DNA of 38,296 nucleotides, from NCBI GenBank assembly GCA_013214905.1, contig JABSRV010000013.1:1-38296 (forward strand). The letters run 5' to 3'. Below are positions 24,874-34,301 of this stretch, one piece after another. This stretch comes from Psychrobium sp. (GTDB taxonomy: Bacteria; Pseudomonadota; Gammaproteobacteria; Enterobacterales; Psychrobiaceae). Below the pieces are notes generated by a model. That model ran no database searches. It worked only from the letters and a program-made list of their open reading frames with translations, and was not told the origin of the DNA. The position numbers were made by a program, and so were the translations under genes. Within the stretch, counting starts at the first letter, position 1; each line of letters opens with the position of its first letter.

Positions 24874-25257
24874 TTAATCTCTCGGTTTATGTCGCCAAGC
24901 AACAACTAACAAGGCTAACCAGCCCATAATAAAACATACACCGCCAATGGGTGTTAAAAAGCCGGCAATTTTAGCGCCAGTAAAGGAAAATAGATACAAC
25001 GGATAGCTAAATAATGTGATGCCCAGCGCAAATAGCCCGCCGCTTATTAACCATGCCCGCTCACCGCGCTGCATATACGCGATAGTCACCAGCAATAGTG
25101 CTAATAAATGCACGTAATGTTGTGTGCTGGCTTTGTCAAAGACACCAACCAAATAGCTGGAGCTGTTTAAGGTGGCATTATGGCTAGCTAACGCGGCTAA
25201 CATGGTGGCTAAAGCACCATTTAGTGCAATAAAAATCACTAGTAATTTAAGTTTCAC
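24874..25257 (-). CDS. DUF423 small membrane protein (YgdD-like)
   Basis: About 127 residues with four hydrophobic segments (LLVIFIALNGALATMLAALA, YVHLLALLLVTIAYM, LISGGLFALGITLFSYPLYLF, FLTPIGGVCFIMGWLALLVVAW). The FLTPIGGVCF signature is diagnostic for DUF423. Function is unknown. The track start at 25347 would run deep into gcvA; I choose GTG 25257, which has GGAGA about 7 bp upstream and overlaps the end of gcvA by 11 bp, suggesting translational coupling. Confidence 0.85.
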   Translation of the reverse strand: MKLKLLVIFIALNGALATMLAALASHNATLNSSSYLVGVFDKASTQHYVHLLALLLVTIAYMQRGERAWLISGGLFALGITLFSYPLYLFSFTGAKIAGFLTPIGGVCFIMGWLALLVVAWRHKPRD

Positions 25258-26173
25258 GTAAATCTCCTGGCATGCGACTGCTTGCCTTTTCTTGTTCAAA
25301 TAGAGCCAACATCCATTGTCTAAACGCTTTAATCTTACCCAACTCACTTTGGCTTTCTTCAGACACGATATAATAAGCGTCTTTGCTCATTAAAAACTCA
25401 TCGAAAGGACATACTAATCGTCCTGCTTCTATTTCAGGGCGTGCAAATACGCTATAACCTAACGCAACACCTTGCCCATAAATGGCGGCTTGCATCACCA
25501 ATGATGACAAACTAAAAATAGGGCCGTGATTGACATTAAGTGAGACAACGCCAGTTTGTCGACACCAGTTTTTCCAGTCTTTGCGCGACAGATCATGTAG
25601 CAGAGTATGTTTGGCTAAATCTGACGGTTTATTTAACGGTTTATCTCCTGTCAATAAACTTGGTGAGCAAACGGGAATTAAATATTCATCGCGTAATTTC
25701 TCAGCGTCAATACCAGGCCAAAGCCCCCGCCCATAATATATAGCAATATCGACATCGTCGTTCAGAAATCCCTCATCAAGATCGATGGCTTTAATGCGCA
25801 CATCAATCTCAGGATGCAATTCACTAAACTGGGCCAAGCGTGGCACTAGCCACTGAATAGCAAAACTGGGCTGCGACGCGACTGTTAATGTGCCACTAGC
25901 AGTTCTTGACAATAGTTTTTCTGTGGCTTGAGACAAGGAACTAAAGATATCTTTTATATCTAAGAAATAACTTTGTCCTTCTTCGGTCAACAGCAAGGTT
26001 CGATTTTTACGGCGAAACATTTTCATCGACAAATTTTCTTCAAGTGCCTTAATTTGATGGCTTACTGCAGCCTGCGTCACAAATAACTCTTCCGCAGCTT
26101 TGGTAAAACTTAAATGACGTGCTGCAGCTTCAAAAGCTTTTAATGCATTTAATGGAGGTAATCGTCTCGACAT
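25247..26173 (-). CDS. gcvA: LysR-type regulator GcvA
   Basis: 308 residues. The N-terminal helix-turn-helix (LPPLNALKAFEAAARHLSFTKAAEELFVTQAAVSHQIKALE) and RRKNRTLLLTEEGQSYFLDIKDIFS are almost identical in pattern to E. coli GcvA, which controls the glycine cleavage operon. The effector domain keeps FAIQWLVPRL, VDIAIYYGRG-WPG and LVCPFDEFLMSKDAYYIV. No gcvTHP genes are in this window, so here gcvA heads the conserved gcvA-DUF423-rlmM operon. It is divergent from a small secreted protein gene, and a palindrome in the shared 155-bp region is a candidate operator. Confidence 0.92.
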   Translation of the reverse strand: MSRRLPPLNALKAFEAAARHLSFTKAAEELFVTQAAVSHQIKALEENLSMKMFRRKNRTLLLTEEGQSYFLDIKDIFSSLSQATEKLLSRTASGTLTVASQPSFAIQWLVPRLAQFSELHPEIDVRIKAIDLDEGFLNDDVDIAIYYGRGLWPGIDAEKLRDEYLIPVCSPSLLTGDKPLNKPSDLAKHTLLHDLSRKDWKNWCRQTGVVSLNVNHGPIFSLSSLVMQAAIYGQGVALGYSVFARPEIEAGRLVCPFDEFLMSKDAYYIVSEESQSELGKIKAFRQWMLALFEQEKASSRMPGDLRET

Positions 26174-26245
26174 ACCCGTCCCTATTAATTATTAGTTTTT
26201 CTAATGCGAAATATTACATTTTATCGTTTGTTGAAGCAACTTTAA

Positions 26246-26282
26246 TTGACTACATTATCACCACGTTAGCAACGGTGCTAAC
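26246..26282. promoter_or_regulatory. Palindromic operator candidate between gcvA and a secreted-protein gene
   Basis: GTTAGCA (26265-26271) and TGCTAAC (26276-26282) form a perfect 7-bp inverted repeat with a 4-base centre (ACGG), the T-N-A dyad shape LysR-type regulators favour. TTGACT at 26246-26251 is a possible -35 for the rightward gene, but no convincing -10 follows. Assignment to GcvA is inferred from position only. Confidence 0.45.
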
Positions 26283-26328
26283 CGAAATTAATACCATAAA
26301 CTTTAAACATCAACTCAAAGGAACCATC

Positions 26329-26610
26329 ATGAACACCCTAATCAAAGCCACTTTCGTTATCGCCAGCATCGCAATTTCGTTTGCAAGCAACGCAGCGATC
26401 GATAGTGAGATGCAGTTAAATTCAGCTCTTACGGAACAAGAAGTTGTTAGCATGTTAGGTGATGATATGAAGATGAATAAAATTGAACTGAAAAAAAACA
26501 TCAGCTTTAAAGCATCGAAACCTCTATCACCAAAAACAGAAAATTTTGGTTTGGTAACAGTGCGCACGATCAATACCCCATCAATGATCATGACCGTCAG
26601 CAAACGCTAA
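26329..26610 (+). CDS. Small secreted protein, unrecognised family
   Basis: 93 residues from the ATG at 26329, which has AAGGA 6 bp upstream; the longer track ORF (26119) reads through the gcvA promoter and lacks support. The N-terminus (NTLIKATFVIASIAISFASNAAI) is a signal peptide with probable cleavage after SNA. The mature ~70 residues are polar and lysine-rich, with no cysteines or recognised domain (MQLNSALTEQEVVSMLGDD, later VRTINTPSMIMTVSKR). It is expected in the periplasm or outside. It is divergent from gcvA, and its stop codon overlaps the first base of the second 159-bp repeat copy. Confidence 0.75.
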   Translation: MNTLIKATFVIASIAISFASNAAIDSEMQLNSALTEQEVVSMLGDDMKMNKIELKKNISFKASKPLSPKTENFGLVTVRTINTPSMIMTVSKR

Positions 26611-26768
26611 TACCAATCCTCGTTGAAGAGTGATCTTGTTATGTGTAGGTAAAGCTGGTGAAGACTAGGCGCTCGATTGACCAATAGCTGGCTATTGGGA
26701 TTGAGAGCAACGACGTATTCAGCTGCTTTAACCAGCATAAGTGGGCAGTCTTTAATGTGGATTGGTAT
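26610..26768. mobile_element. 159-bp MITE-like repeat, copy 2
   Basis: Bounded by ATACCAATCC and GGATTGGTAT, which are perfect 10-bp inverted ends. It aligns base for base, without gaps, with 14359-14517. The centre carries GGCGCTCGATTGA, AATAGCTGGCTATT and GAGAGCAACGA. Its first base is the last base of the upstream TAA stop codon. There is no ORF. Confidence 0.85.
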
Positions 26769-26773
26769 CATAT

Positions 26774-26814
26774 TAATTAGGAACGAGCTTATCGCTCGTG
26801 CTCTCCCCTAATTA
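26774..26814. repeat. Nested hairpin TAATTAGG / ACGAGC
   Basis: TAATTAGG (26774-26781) pairs with CCTAATTA (26807-26814), enclosing ACGAGC-TTATC-GCTCGT. It lies between the repeat element and the kdsA terminator. It could end the small-protein transcript, although no T run follows. Confidence 0.5.
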
Positions 26815-26820
26815 GATAAT

Positions 26821-26850
26821 AAAAAAGCCAGTTACATAACTGGCTTTTTT
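26821..26850. terminator. Bidirectional terminator downstream of kdsA
   Basis: AAAAAAGCCAGTTA and TAACTGGCTTTTTT are perfect complements around a CA loop, with six As/Ts at each end. It ends the long minus-strand kdsA transcript and also the rightward transcript of the small secreted protein. Confidence 0.92.
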
Positions 26851-26876
26851 GATCATAACACACTGGCTCTTATCCG

Positions 26877-27731
<855 letters not shown>

Positions 27732-27734
27732 TCA

Positions 27735-28976
27735 TTAAAGTGCAATAAATTTCAGTACCAAACCACAAAAATATGCACCGATAGTACCGACAAGATAACC
27801 AAATACGGCCAATAATACGCCTACTGGCGCTAACGCAGGATTAAATGCAGCGGCAACAATTGGCGCAGACGCCGCGCCGCCAACATTCGCTTGCGAGCCA
27901 ACCGCCATAAAGAATAATGGGGCTTTAATTAATTTAGCCATGCCTAACATAAGCGCAGCATGTATTAGCATCCAAATACCACCAAGGACAAAGTATTTAG
28001 GTGTTTCAACAATTTTAGTCACATCCATATGCATACCAATGGTCGCGATAAGAATGTATAAATAAACCGTCCCTATTTTTGATGCGCCAGTAGATTCCAA
28101 TTTACGTGCTTTGGTAAAGGACAAGCCTAAACCAATAAAAGTACAAGTAATGATTAACCAAAAGAATTTACTGTTTAAGCTGAATTTTTTCGCCAATTCA
28201 AATTGTTCGAAAAATGGCGCAATCAAGTCAGCAGCTACATGAGCAATGCCCGTTGCGCCAAAACCAACAGCAACAATTAGCATTAGATCTTTAGTGCTTG
28301 GAATGCGCGAGTTTTGTGCTTGATACTCAGATATTTTCTTGCCTAGCGCTGTAATAGCGGAAGTATCAGCCCCCGTTTTAGCATCAATCTCTTTAGCTTT
28401 GTTGGCTAGGATCAGTAATACCGCCATCCATAAGTTGGCAACAATAATATCAACGGTAACCATGATACTGAAAATATCAGGTCCCGCTTCAAAAATCTCT
28501 TTCATCGCCGCTTGATTAGCGCCGCCGCCAATCCAACTACCAGCAACGGTAGTCATGCCGCGCCATACAGCTTCAGGACCATCAACACCAATCATTTCTG
28601 GATAAATGCTCGACATAATAAGCAGCGCAATCGGTCCGCCAATCATGATGCCCAATGTGCCTGTAAGAAACATCACAATGGCTTTAGGCCCTAGGCTAAG
28701 TATCGCTTTTAAATCAATGCTAAGGATTAATAAGACCAAACAAGCTGGCAATAGGTAACGTGATGCAACGAAATAAAGCTTTGACTCATCGGGGTTAACA
28801 ATGCCAAAACTATACAATAACGACGGCAAGAAATAACACAGCAACAATGCGGGTATAAATGTAAAAAACTTCTTTAAAAAAGGATGTTCGCTTTGGCTTG
28901 CATAAAAAATACCGCCTAACATTGTGGCTAAAATGCCGAGTATCACGGCATCGTTGGTAATAAACGCAGGTTCCAT
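27735..28976 (-). CDS. DUF819 family integral membrane protein (YjcL-like)
   Basis: 413 residues with about 10-12 hydrophobic helices, for example AVILGILATMLGGIFYAS, LLPACLVLLILSIDLKAIL, AIVMFLTGTLGIMIGGPIALLIM and LFAVFGYLVGTIGAYFCGLVL-like C-terminal repeats. The GSWIGGGANQAAM segment and the matching GSQANVGGAASAPIVAA segment in the second half suggest two homologous halves, as in transporters of the BASS/glutamate-permease type. The family is uncharacterised; a transport role is inference. It lies 12 bp upstream of kdsA and 52 bp after sirB1, so it is probably cotranscribed. Confidence 0.88.
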   Translation of the reverse strand: MEPAFITNDAVILGILATMLGGIFYASQSEHPFLKKFFTFIPALLLCYFLPSLLYSFGIVNPDESKLYFVASRYLLPACLVLLILSIDLKAILSLGPKAIVMFLTGTLGIMIGGPIALLIMSSIYPEMIGVDGPEAVWRGMTTVAGSWIGGGANQAAMKEIFEAGPDIFSIMVTVDIIVANLWMAVLLILANKAKEIDAKTGADTSAITALGKKISEYQAQNSRIPSTKDLMLIVAVGFGATGIAHVAADLIAPFFEQFELAKKFSLNSKFFWLIITCTFIGLGLSFTKARKLESTGASKIGTVYLYILIATIGMHMDVTKIVETPKYFVLGGIWMLIHAALMLGMAKLIKAPLFFMAVGSQANVGGAASAPIVAAAFNPALAPVGVLLAVFGYLVGTIGAYFCGLVLKFIAL

Positions 28977-29028
28977 ATTATTCTCTCTTATTATTATTAT
29001 GCTTATATATTATTTTTATGTTTGTAAT

Positions 29029-29847
29029 TTAATGCATCACGACAGATTGCGTTTTAAGTTTGTCGATATGCCCTTTTAATACTTCACTGTTAGGGTGTTC
29101 AGGACAGTGCTCGATAAAAAAGGCAAAATCGATGGCCGCGCCACAGTAATAATCTAACTGCTGCAAAATAAAACCACGCTCCATGATTTGATTTGGATCG
29201 TCAGGCACCAGCTCTAATATTAATTCGCTAAACATTAAACCCAATTCATAATCTTCGTCCAACAAACAGGCTTGTTTTAAACTGGCTAAAAAACGCTTCT
29301 TTACAGTTACCTCACCTGCCGCCATTAAATGCTCATCTTGTAAACGTATGTGATCACCTAAATGCCCGCGTACTAAAGATTCCATTAAATGGTTACTTAA
29401 CGCTTTGCCGTTCAATGGATCAATATATTGGCCACTGAGGCCATTAAGTTTAATAACAAAAGGTCCCGGAAAATCGATAATTTGCGGCTGTAACTCAAGT
29501 AAGTTCAATAAGTGTTCAACCAGAATGGTTGATAATGCATTATTGCCGATGCGATGTTCAATGAAGTGATAGAGATTATTGCTTTTAATCGAAAAATAAT
29601 CACTTTCGTCAATCGCAAAATGCCAATGACCATAAAACAATTCATTAAATGCAAGCCAACGCTGTTCAAGTGATTGCTCTTGCTCACTAATCGCAATCAC
29701 TTGATTAGTGAGCTCTATTAGCAAAGCCTTGCATTTTTCGATGTCTAACTCTTCGCTAGTAGCTTCTGAGCTAAATAGTAATATCTCAAAGGCGGTCATC
29801 GCATGAATGTCTGGAAGGTTGTCAATTAAATGCACAGTATTACCCAA
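29029..29847 (-). CDS. sirB1: SirB1/YchA-type transglutaminase-like protein with TPR tail
   Basis: 272 residues of the SirB1 family. The N-terminal ~190 residues are the transglutaminase-like core (RWLAFNELFYGHWHFAIDESDYFSIKSNNLYHFIEHRIGN, then STILVEHLL and FPGPFVIKLNG). The usual catalytic Cys-His pattern is not evident: SDYFSIKSNNL-YHFIEHRIG keeps the fold pattern only. The C-terminal ~80 residues are TPR-like (DEDYELGLMFSELILELVPDDPNQIMERGFILQQLDYY). The role in the cell is not established; the name comes from Salmonella genes linked to invasion gene expression. Its start overlaps the sirB2 end by 8 bp. Confidence 0.85.
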   Translation of the reverse strand: MGNTVHLIDNLPDIHAMTAFEILLFSSEATSEELDIEKCKALLIELTNQVIAISEQEQSLEQRWLAFNELFYGHWHFAIDESDYFSIKSNNLYHFIEHRIGNNALSTILVEHLLNLLELQPQIIDFPGPFVIKLNGLSGQYIDPLNGKALSNHLMESLVRGHLGDHIRLQDEHLMAAGEVTVKKRFLASLKQACLLDEDYELGLMFSELILELVPDDPNQIMERGFILQQLDYYCGAAIDFAFFIEHCPEHPNSEVLKGHIDKLKTQSVVMH

Positions 29848-30226
29848 GGATCATTGCTTGCTTTAATACCGCTAACTTACCAGCGATTAATACCCAACCC
29901 ACGGCGCCGATGCTTGTTAGCAGCTTCGTTTTAACCGTTTCGGCTTTGTACAGCGCAATATAAGCCAACACAATGTAAGCGATAACAGCAATCACTTTCT
30001 CGGTTAACCAATTATCAACAAATGGTGTTTGATTGATAATAATACACAGCATTATTGCGGTAATAATTAATAAGGTATCAACGGTGCGCGAAGTTATTTT
30101 TGCCCATTTTTTCTGGTGAATTGATTTATTGGCGAACATGAGCGCCACGCGAACAACAAAGAAAAGCACGCTAAAAGCAACAAAGCTTAAATGCATGTGT
30201 TTAATAGGGAGATACATTGATTCCAT
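29840..30226 (-). CDS. sirB2: SirB2-type membrane protein
   Basis: About 128 residues with four TM helices (LSFVAFSVLFFVVRVALMFA, TLLIITAIMLCIII, EKVIAVIAYIVLAYIALY, LLTSIGAVGWVLIAGKLAVL). The sequence LPIKHMHLSFVAFSVLFFVVR and DTLLIITAIML match the YchQ/SirB2 pattern. The track start (30241) adds MWTIF; I prefer ATG 30226, which has GGA 8 bp upstream, though ATG 30217 (MYLPIKHMHL) is equally close to the family N-terminus. Function is unknown. It overlaps sirB1 by 8 bp. Confidence 0.85.
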   Translation of the reverse strand: MESMYLPIKHMHLSFVAFSVLFFVVRVALMFANKSIHQKKWAKITSRTVDTLLIITAIMLCIIINQTPFVDNWLTEKVIAVIAYIVLAYIALYKAETVKTKLLTSIGAVGWVLIAGKLAVLKQAMILG

Positions 30227-30336
30227 GAAAATAGTCCACATATTTTAGTTGCAGACATTTTACTGACTTTCTTTCATATAGCTAATTTAGGCGCACTAAA
30301 AGATTCAATTGTCGATTATTCAATCAACTCCCACGG

Positions 30337-31890
30337 TTAATGCGGGTATTTGTTCATAATAATCATAAATTGTTCCAGATTATCTAAAAACAAATCCACC
30401 AATTTTGGTTCAAATGCAATACCACGATTCTCTTTAATAAAATTCAAACAAAAATCCAAATCAAATGCTGGTTTATAACAACGCCTGTTGTATAACGCGT
30501 CGAACACATCCACAAGCGATACAATTCGTCCATAAAGGTGAATATTTTCCCCTGCCAGTTTATTTGGATAACCGCTACCATCCCAGCGTTCATGATGATT
30601 CAGCGAGATAATGGCGCCAACTTGCAAGATTAAACGACGAGAGTCATGCAGTAAATCATAACCAATTTGCGCGTGGGTTTGCATAATTTTCCATTGTTCA
30701 TCATCTAGTTTGCCTGGATAATTTAACACATCGTCTGGAATGCCTATTTTACCAACATCATGCAATGGCGCTGCGAGTTTTAGCGTTCTTACTTCTTGCT
30801 GCCCTAGGCCGTAAAGCTCTGCCAACAACGCAGAAAAATGAGCAACACGCTTTAAATGATTACCCGTCTCTTTAGATCGGGTTTCGAGTGCGCTGCCTAA
30901 TCGATAAACAATTTCTTCCTGTGTATCTTCAATGTCCTGATCCAAAATAATATTGTCGTAGGCGATTTGCACATTGCGTGAAAAAATCTCTATCAAGTGC
31001 CTATCATTTTCACTAATATCATCGTGAATACCACTAATAAAAACCAAGGTTGAATATTGCTGCGGATCTCTACCGTAATAGAAAATATAACCTTCGCCAA
31101 ATTGTAATTGATTATTACTTTGTGTCTTTAAGTAAATTCTATTAAGCGCTGGCGGCAATACGTCATGTACCATTTCCCCTACGCTGCCTGCAAAATCACC
31201 TTGCGCGGCAACCACAGTTAAGTTGTGATCTTGTTTGTTAGGACCATGCAACTCAGCGACTAATGAATTCAACTGAAACCCATTATCACCACGAGAAAAT
31301 ACAGCGCCAAGTTGGGTCAGTAACCCATCAATGAACTGATGCATATTATGGCTAGAAAATAAATCACAGGACGCACTAATCACTCGCTCTAGGCCTTGTC
31401 GGTTCGATTCAATGGCCGATAAGTCTCTAAACGAGCGTAGTGCAGAAACGATGGTGGTAAATAACCGTTGTGACGTTAGCTCTGTTTTAGATTTATAGTC
31501 ATTTATATCATAGGCTAAAATCACTTCTCGCTCTGGTGCTTGCCCAGGCTGACCGGTGCGTAAAACAATGCGTACCAATTGATTGTTAGCTTGCTCTCGC
31601 ACGTACCTTGCAACTATTAGCCCTGCATCGTCGGTTTCCATGACTACATCAAGTAAGATAACCGCAATGTCAGTTCGCTCATCAACAATTTTTTTTGCCT
31701 GCTCGCCGCTATAAGCACTGATAAATTCAATCTCGCGCCCTTGAAATTCAAAGCCACGCAGTGCTAACTTAGTAACCGTGTGAATTTCTTCTTCATCATC
31801 AACGATAAGCAACTTCCAGCGCTCTAGCGGTATCGCGGTGCTATCTTCTACTTCTATTTCCTCGGCAAATATAAAATCGTCCATATGCAC
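30337..31890 (-). CDS. Response regulator with receiver, DUF3369 and HD-GYP domains
   Basis: 517 residues. The receiver domain (about 25-150) has LLIVDDEEEIH and VILLDVVME with phosphoacceptor Asp81. A DUF3369-type sensory segment (about 155-305) and a coiled linker follow. The HD-GYP domain (about 320-510) has an intact active site: HDVGKIGIPDDVL (His377, Asp378), MQTHAQIGYDLL, NHHERWDGSGYP (His432, His433) and DVFDALYNRRCYKP. It is expected to hydrolyse c-di-GMP when phosphorylated. No cognate kinase is adjacent; the orphan kinase at 12.4 kb is one possibility, without evidence. It sits between prmC and sirB2, where enterobacteria have no such gene, and is flanked by a 378-bp gap, so it likely has its own promoter. 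Confidence 0.93.
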   Translation of the reverse strand: MHMDDFIFAEEIEVEDSTAIPLERWKLLIVDDEEEIHTVTKLALRGFEFQGREIEFISAYSGEQAKKIVDERTDIAVILLDVVMETDDAGLIVARYVREQANNQLVRIVLRTGQPGQAPEREVILAYDINDYKSKTELTSQRLFTTIVSALRSFRDLSAIESNRQGLERVISASCDLFSSHNMHQFIDGLLTQLGAVFSRGDNGFQLNSLVAELHGPNKQDHNLTVVAAQGDFAGSVGEMVHDVLPPALNRIYLKTQSNNQLQFGEGYIFYYGRDPQQYSTLVFISGIHDDISENDRHLIEIFSRNVQIAYDNIILDQDIEDTQEEIVYRLGSALETRSKETGNHLKRVAHFSALLAELYGLGQQEVRTLKLAAPLHDVGKIGIPDDVLNYPGKLDDEQWKIMQTHAQIGYDLLHDSRRLILQVGAIISLNHHERWDGSGYPNKLAGENIHLYGRIVSLVDVFDALYNRRCYKPAFDLDFCLNFIKENRGIAFEPKLVDLFLDNLEQFMIIMNKYPH

Positions 31891-32268
31891 AGTCCCTGGT
31901 TTGATTAGTTATATACCCGTCATCATTGAAACCTCAGATTTATTGTCTGAAGATTAAATAACATCCACCATTAATGCGTGAGCTAATACGTTTAAATACT
32001 TGGTAGCCCATTGACATTTCAATGATTATTGGTAAAAAGCAACTAAATTCGTCGGTAGCAGAAATTAAAGCATAAAATAACGGCATAGCGACGCTCAAAA
32101 AAACATACAAAACCATCAAAAACAAGTTTGTGCCTGTATTGAGTTGGTATTATTTAATGATAGTAAATGAATTAGAAATATGGGGGTTAAATAACGAAAT
32201 AAGTATTATTCACGCCGTTATTTTTCTTAGCTTATGAAATGAATTAGGGGTATTCGTATCTTGTGCAT
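31891..32268. other. Intergenic region between prmC and the HD-GYP gene
   Basis: Mostly AT-rich DNA without a gene I can support. It contains a TATACCCGTCAT word at about 31912, like the start of the 6958 element but without a matching far end. There is also a weak AATAACG/CGTTATT stem near 32190-32220 that might end prmC. A 61-residue hydrophobic ORF (31940-32125, minus) lacks a ribosome binding site. Confidence 0.5.
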
Positions 32269-33117
32269 TTATCTTCTTTGAGCGAATGTTACTCGGTCTA
32301 AACCTGCCAAGTCTTTGAGCGTAGCGGCTTCAACAAAACCCGCCATAGTTAGGATATTGCGGACTGATTCGGCTTGTTCAAAGCCATGTTCAAACAACAA
32401 ATAACCGCCAACTTTTAGATAATCAACCGCTTGAGCGGTAATATCCATGATGTCTTGCAAGCCATCATTTTTTGCAACCAAGGCTGATAATGGTTCAAAT
32501 CTTACATCGCCTTGTGCAAGGTGTGGATCATTTTCGTCGATATATGGCGGATTTGACACGATAAAGTCACATGTTCCTAACCATTGCTTATCAACATTTT
32601 CAAGCCAACTCGATTGTAAAAAAGTGGCGTTCTCAATAGCGAGTTGTTGCTGATTACTTTGGGCTAACGCCACCGCCTGCTCACTGTAATCAATACCCAA
32701 TAACGACCATTGTGGTTGCTCGCTTGCTAACGCCAACGCAATAGCCCCCGTTCCAGTCCCTAAATCAATGCCCATTGCTTTGGGAGTTGAGACAAGTTCT
32801 AACACGGTTTCAACTAGCAGTTCGGTTTCGGGACGAGGGATTAGCGTGGAGGGTGCGACGCGCAAAGACAATGACCAAAATTCTTGCGTTTGAACGATAT
32901 AGGCAATGGGCTCACCTTGCTCGCGTCGATGTAACAACAACTCAAATGCCTGAATATTTTCTTTGCTTATCTCTTTTTCAGGCCAGGCATAAAAATAACT
33001 ACGCCCAACCTGTAATACCTTTGCCAATAATATTTGTGCGTCTAATAACGCACTATCACTGTGTGCAAGTCGCGTGCGTGCGGTGGCTAATACATCAGCA
33101 ATGGTATTATTGGTCAT
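32269..33117 (-). CDS. prmC: Release factor glutamine methyltransferase PrmC
   Basis: 282 residues. It methylates the Gln of the GGQ motif in RF1 and RF2. The N-terminal helical domain carries the RF-binding stretch (LLHRREQGEPIAYIVQTQEFWSLSL, TLIPRPETELLVE). The SAM-binding motif is GIDLGTGTGAIALALA and the catalytic motif NPPY is at 189-192. Length fits the family (~277). It starts 3 bp after the stop of prfA, its substrate gene, a coupling conserved across many bacteria. Confidence 0.95.
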   Translation of the reverse strand: MTNNTIADVLATARTRLAHSDSALLDAQILLAKVLQVGRSYFYAWPEKEISKENIQAFELLLHRREQGEPIAYIVQTQEFWSLSLRVAPSTLIPRPETELLVETVLELVSTPKAMGIDLGTGTGAIALALASEQPQWSLLGIDYSEQAVALAQSNQQQLAIENATFLQSSWLENVDKQWLGTCDFIVSNPPYIDENDPHLAQGDVRFEPLSALVAKNDGLQDIMDITAQAVDYLKVGGYLLFEHGFEQAESVRNILTMAGFVEAATLKDLAGLDRVTFAQRR

Positions 33118-33120
33118 AAT

Positions 33121-34215
33121 TTATTGTCTATATTCTTCAGACAATGCAGCTAAAAGATCAGCTTGCTGTTCATGCAATAACGGTTCGATAATCATGCTGA
33201 TATCGCCCTGCATCATCTCAGTTAGACGATATAACGTTAGGTTAATGCGATGATCGCTCACTCGCCCTTGCGGATAGTTATAGGTACGAATTCGCTCACT
33301 ACGATCACCACTAGCGACTAATGAACGACGAGTCGACTCTTCAGCTAAACGGCGTTTTTCGTCTTCGGCTTGTTGCAAACGCGCGCCAAGTACCGACATT
33401 GCTTGTGCTCTGTTTTTATGTTGCGAGCGCTGTTCTTGACACTCAACAACAGTACCCGTTGGAATATGCGTAATACGAATAGCTGAATCTGTTTTATTAA
33501 CGTGCTGACCACCGGCACCAGAGGCGCGGAATGTATCAACTTTTAAATCTGCAGGATTAATCTTAATCGCATCAGCTTCTGGAATTTCAGGCATGATTAC
33601 CACGGTACAGGCAGACGTATGTACACGGCCCTGAGATTCGGTTTCAGGTACACGTTGTACGCGATGGCCACCAGACTCAAATTTCATGTGGCCATAAATG
33701 CCCTCACCGATGATCTTGGCGATAACTTCTTTAAAGCCGCCTTTATCAGATTCATTAAGGGTAAGAATTTCTAAACGCCATCCTTTACTTTCAATGTAAC
33801 GAGAATACATTCTAAATAAGTCACCAGCAAAAATAGCTGCTTCATCACCACCCGCACCGGCACGAATTTCTAAAAATGCATTACGATCATCGTTTGGATC
33901 TGTTGGCAATAATAATATTTGCAGATCAGCTTCAATTTGAGCAAGTGCGGCCTTAGATTCTTTATATTCGTCTTGCGCCATCTCGCGCATGTCAGGATCT
34001 TCATCCTTTAGCATCTCTTGTGCCGAAGAATAATCAAGTTCCGCTTGCTTATAGCTAGCAAATGTCTCAATGACAGGACCAAGCTTGGCATATTCTTGAT
34101 TTAACGTGCGAAATAAATCTTGATTGTTAATAGTAGCGATGTCGCCTAACAAAGCTTCAACTTCTTCATGACGCTCTTGCAAGCCTTCAAGCTTAGCGTA
34201 AACAGTTGGTTTCAT
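33121..34215 (-). CDS. prfA: Peptide chain release factor 1
   Basis: 364 residues. RF1 recognises UAA and UAG stops. It carries the peptide anticodon PET (190-192, in [15 protein letters not shown]) and GGQ (235-237, in [23 protein letters not shown]), the hydrolysis loop methylated by Prm[21 protein letters not shown] and [21 protein letters not shown] are conserved. It lies 86 bp downstream of hemA and 3 bp upstream of prmC. Confidence 0.97.
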   Translation of the reverse strand: MKPTVYAKLEGLQERHEEVEALLGDIATINNQDLFRTLNQEYAKLGPVIETFASYKQAELDYSSAQEMLKDEDPDMREMAQDEYKESKAALAQIEADLQILLLPTDPNDDRNAFLEIRAGAGGDEAAIFAGDLFRMYSRYIESKGWRLEILTLNESDKGGFKEVIAKIIGEGIYGHMKFESGGHRVQRVPETESQGRVHTSACTVVIMPEIPEADAIKINPADLKVDTFRASGAGGQHVNKTDSAIRITHIPTGTVVECQEQRSQHKNRAQAMSVLGARLQQAEDEKRRLAEESTRRSLVASGDRSERIRTYNYPQGRVSDHRINLTLYRLTEMMQGDISMIIEPLLHEQQADLLAALSEEYRQ

Positions 34216-34301
34216 TGTCTTATTTTCTCATATTAAAAGCACTAGAGATTCATTATGCGACTGATGCGCACAGACTAGTGTCGATATTTGTTGCTATTGT
34301 A

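Noticed and set aside
26774-26850. attachment site or integron-like attC
   Set aside because: Hairpins are explained by a terminator and a nested repeat; no integrase and no core site are seen.
31940-32125. 61-residue hydrophobic minus-strand ORF
   Set aside because: No Shine-Dalgarno, no recognised family, AT-rich noncoding surroundings; hydrophobicity follows from the T-rich strand.
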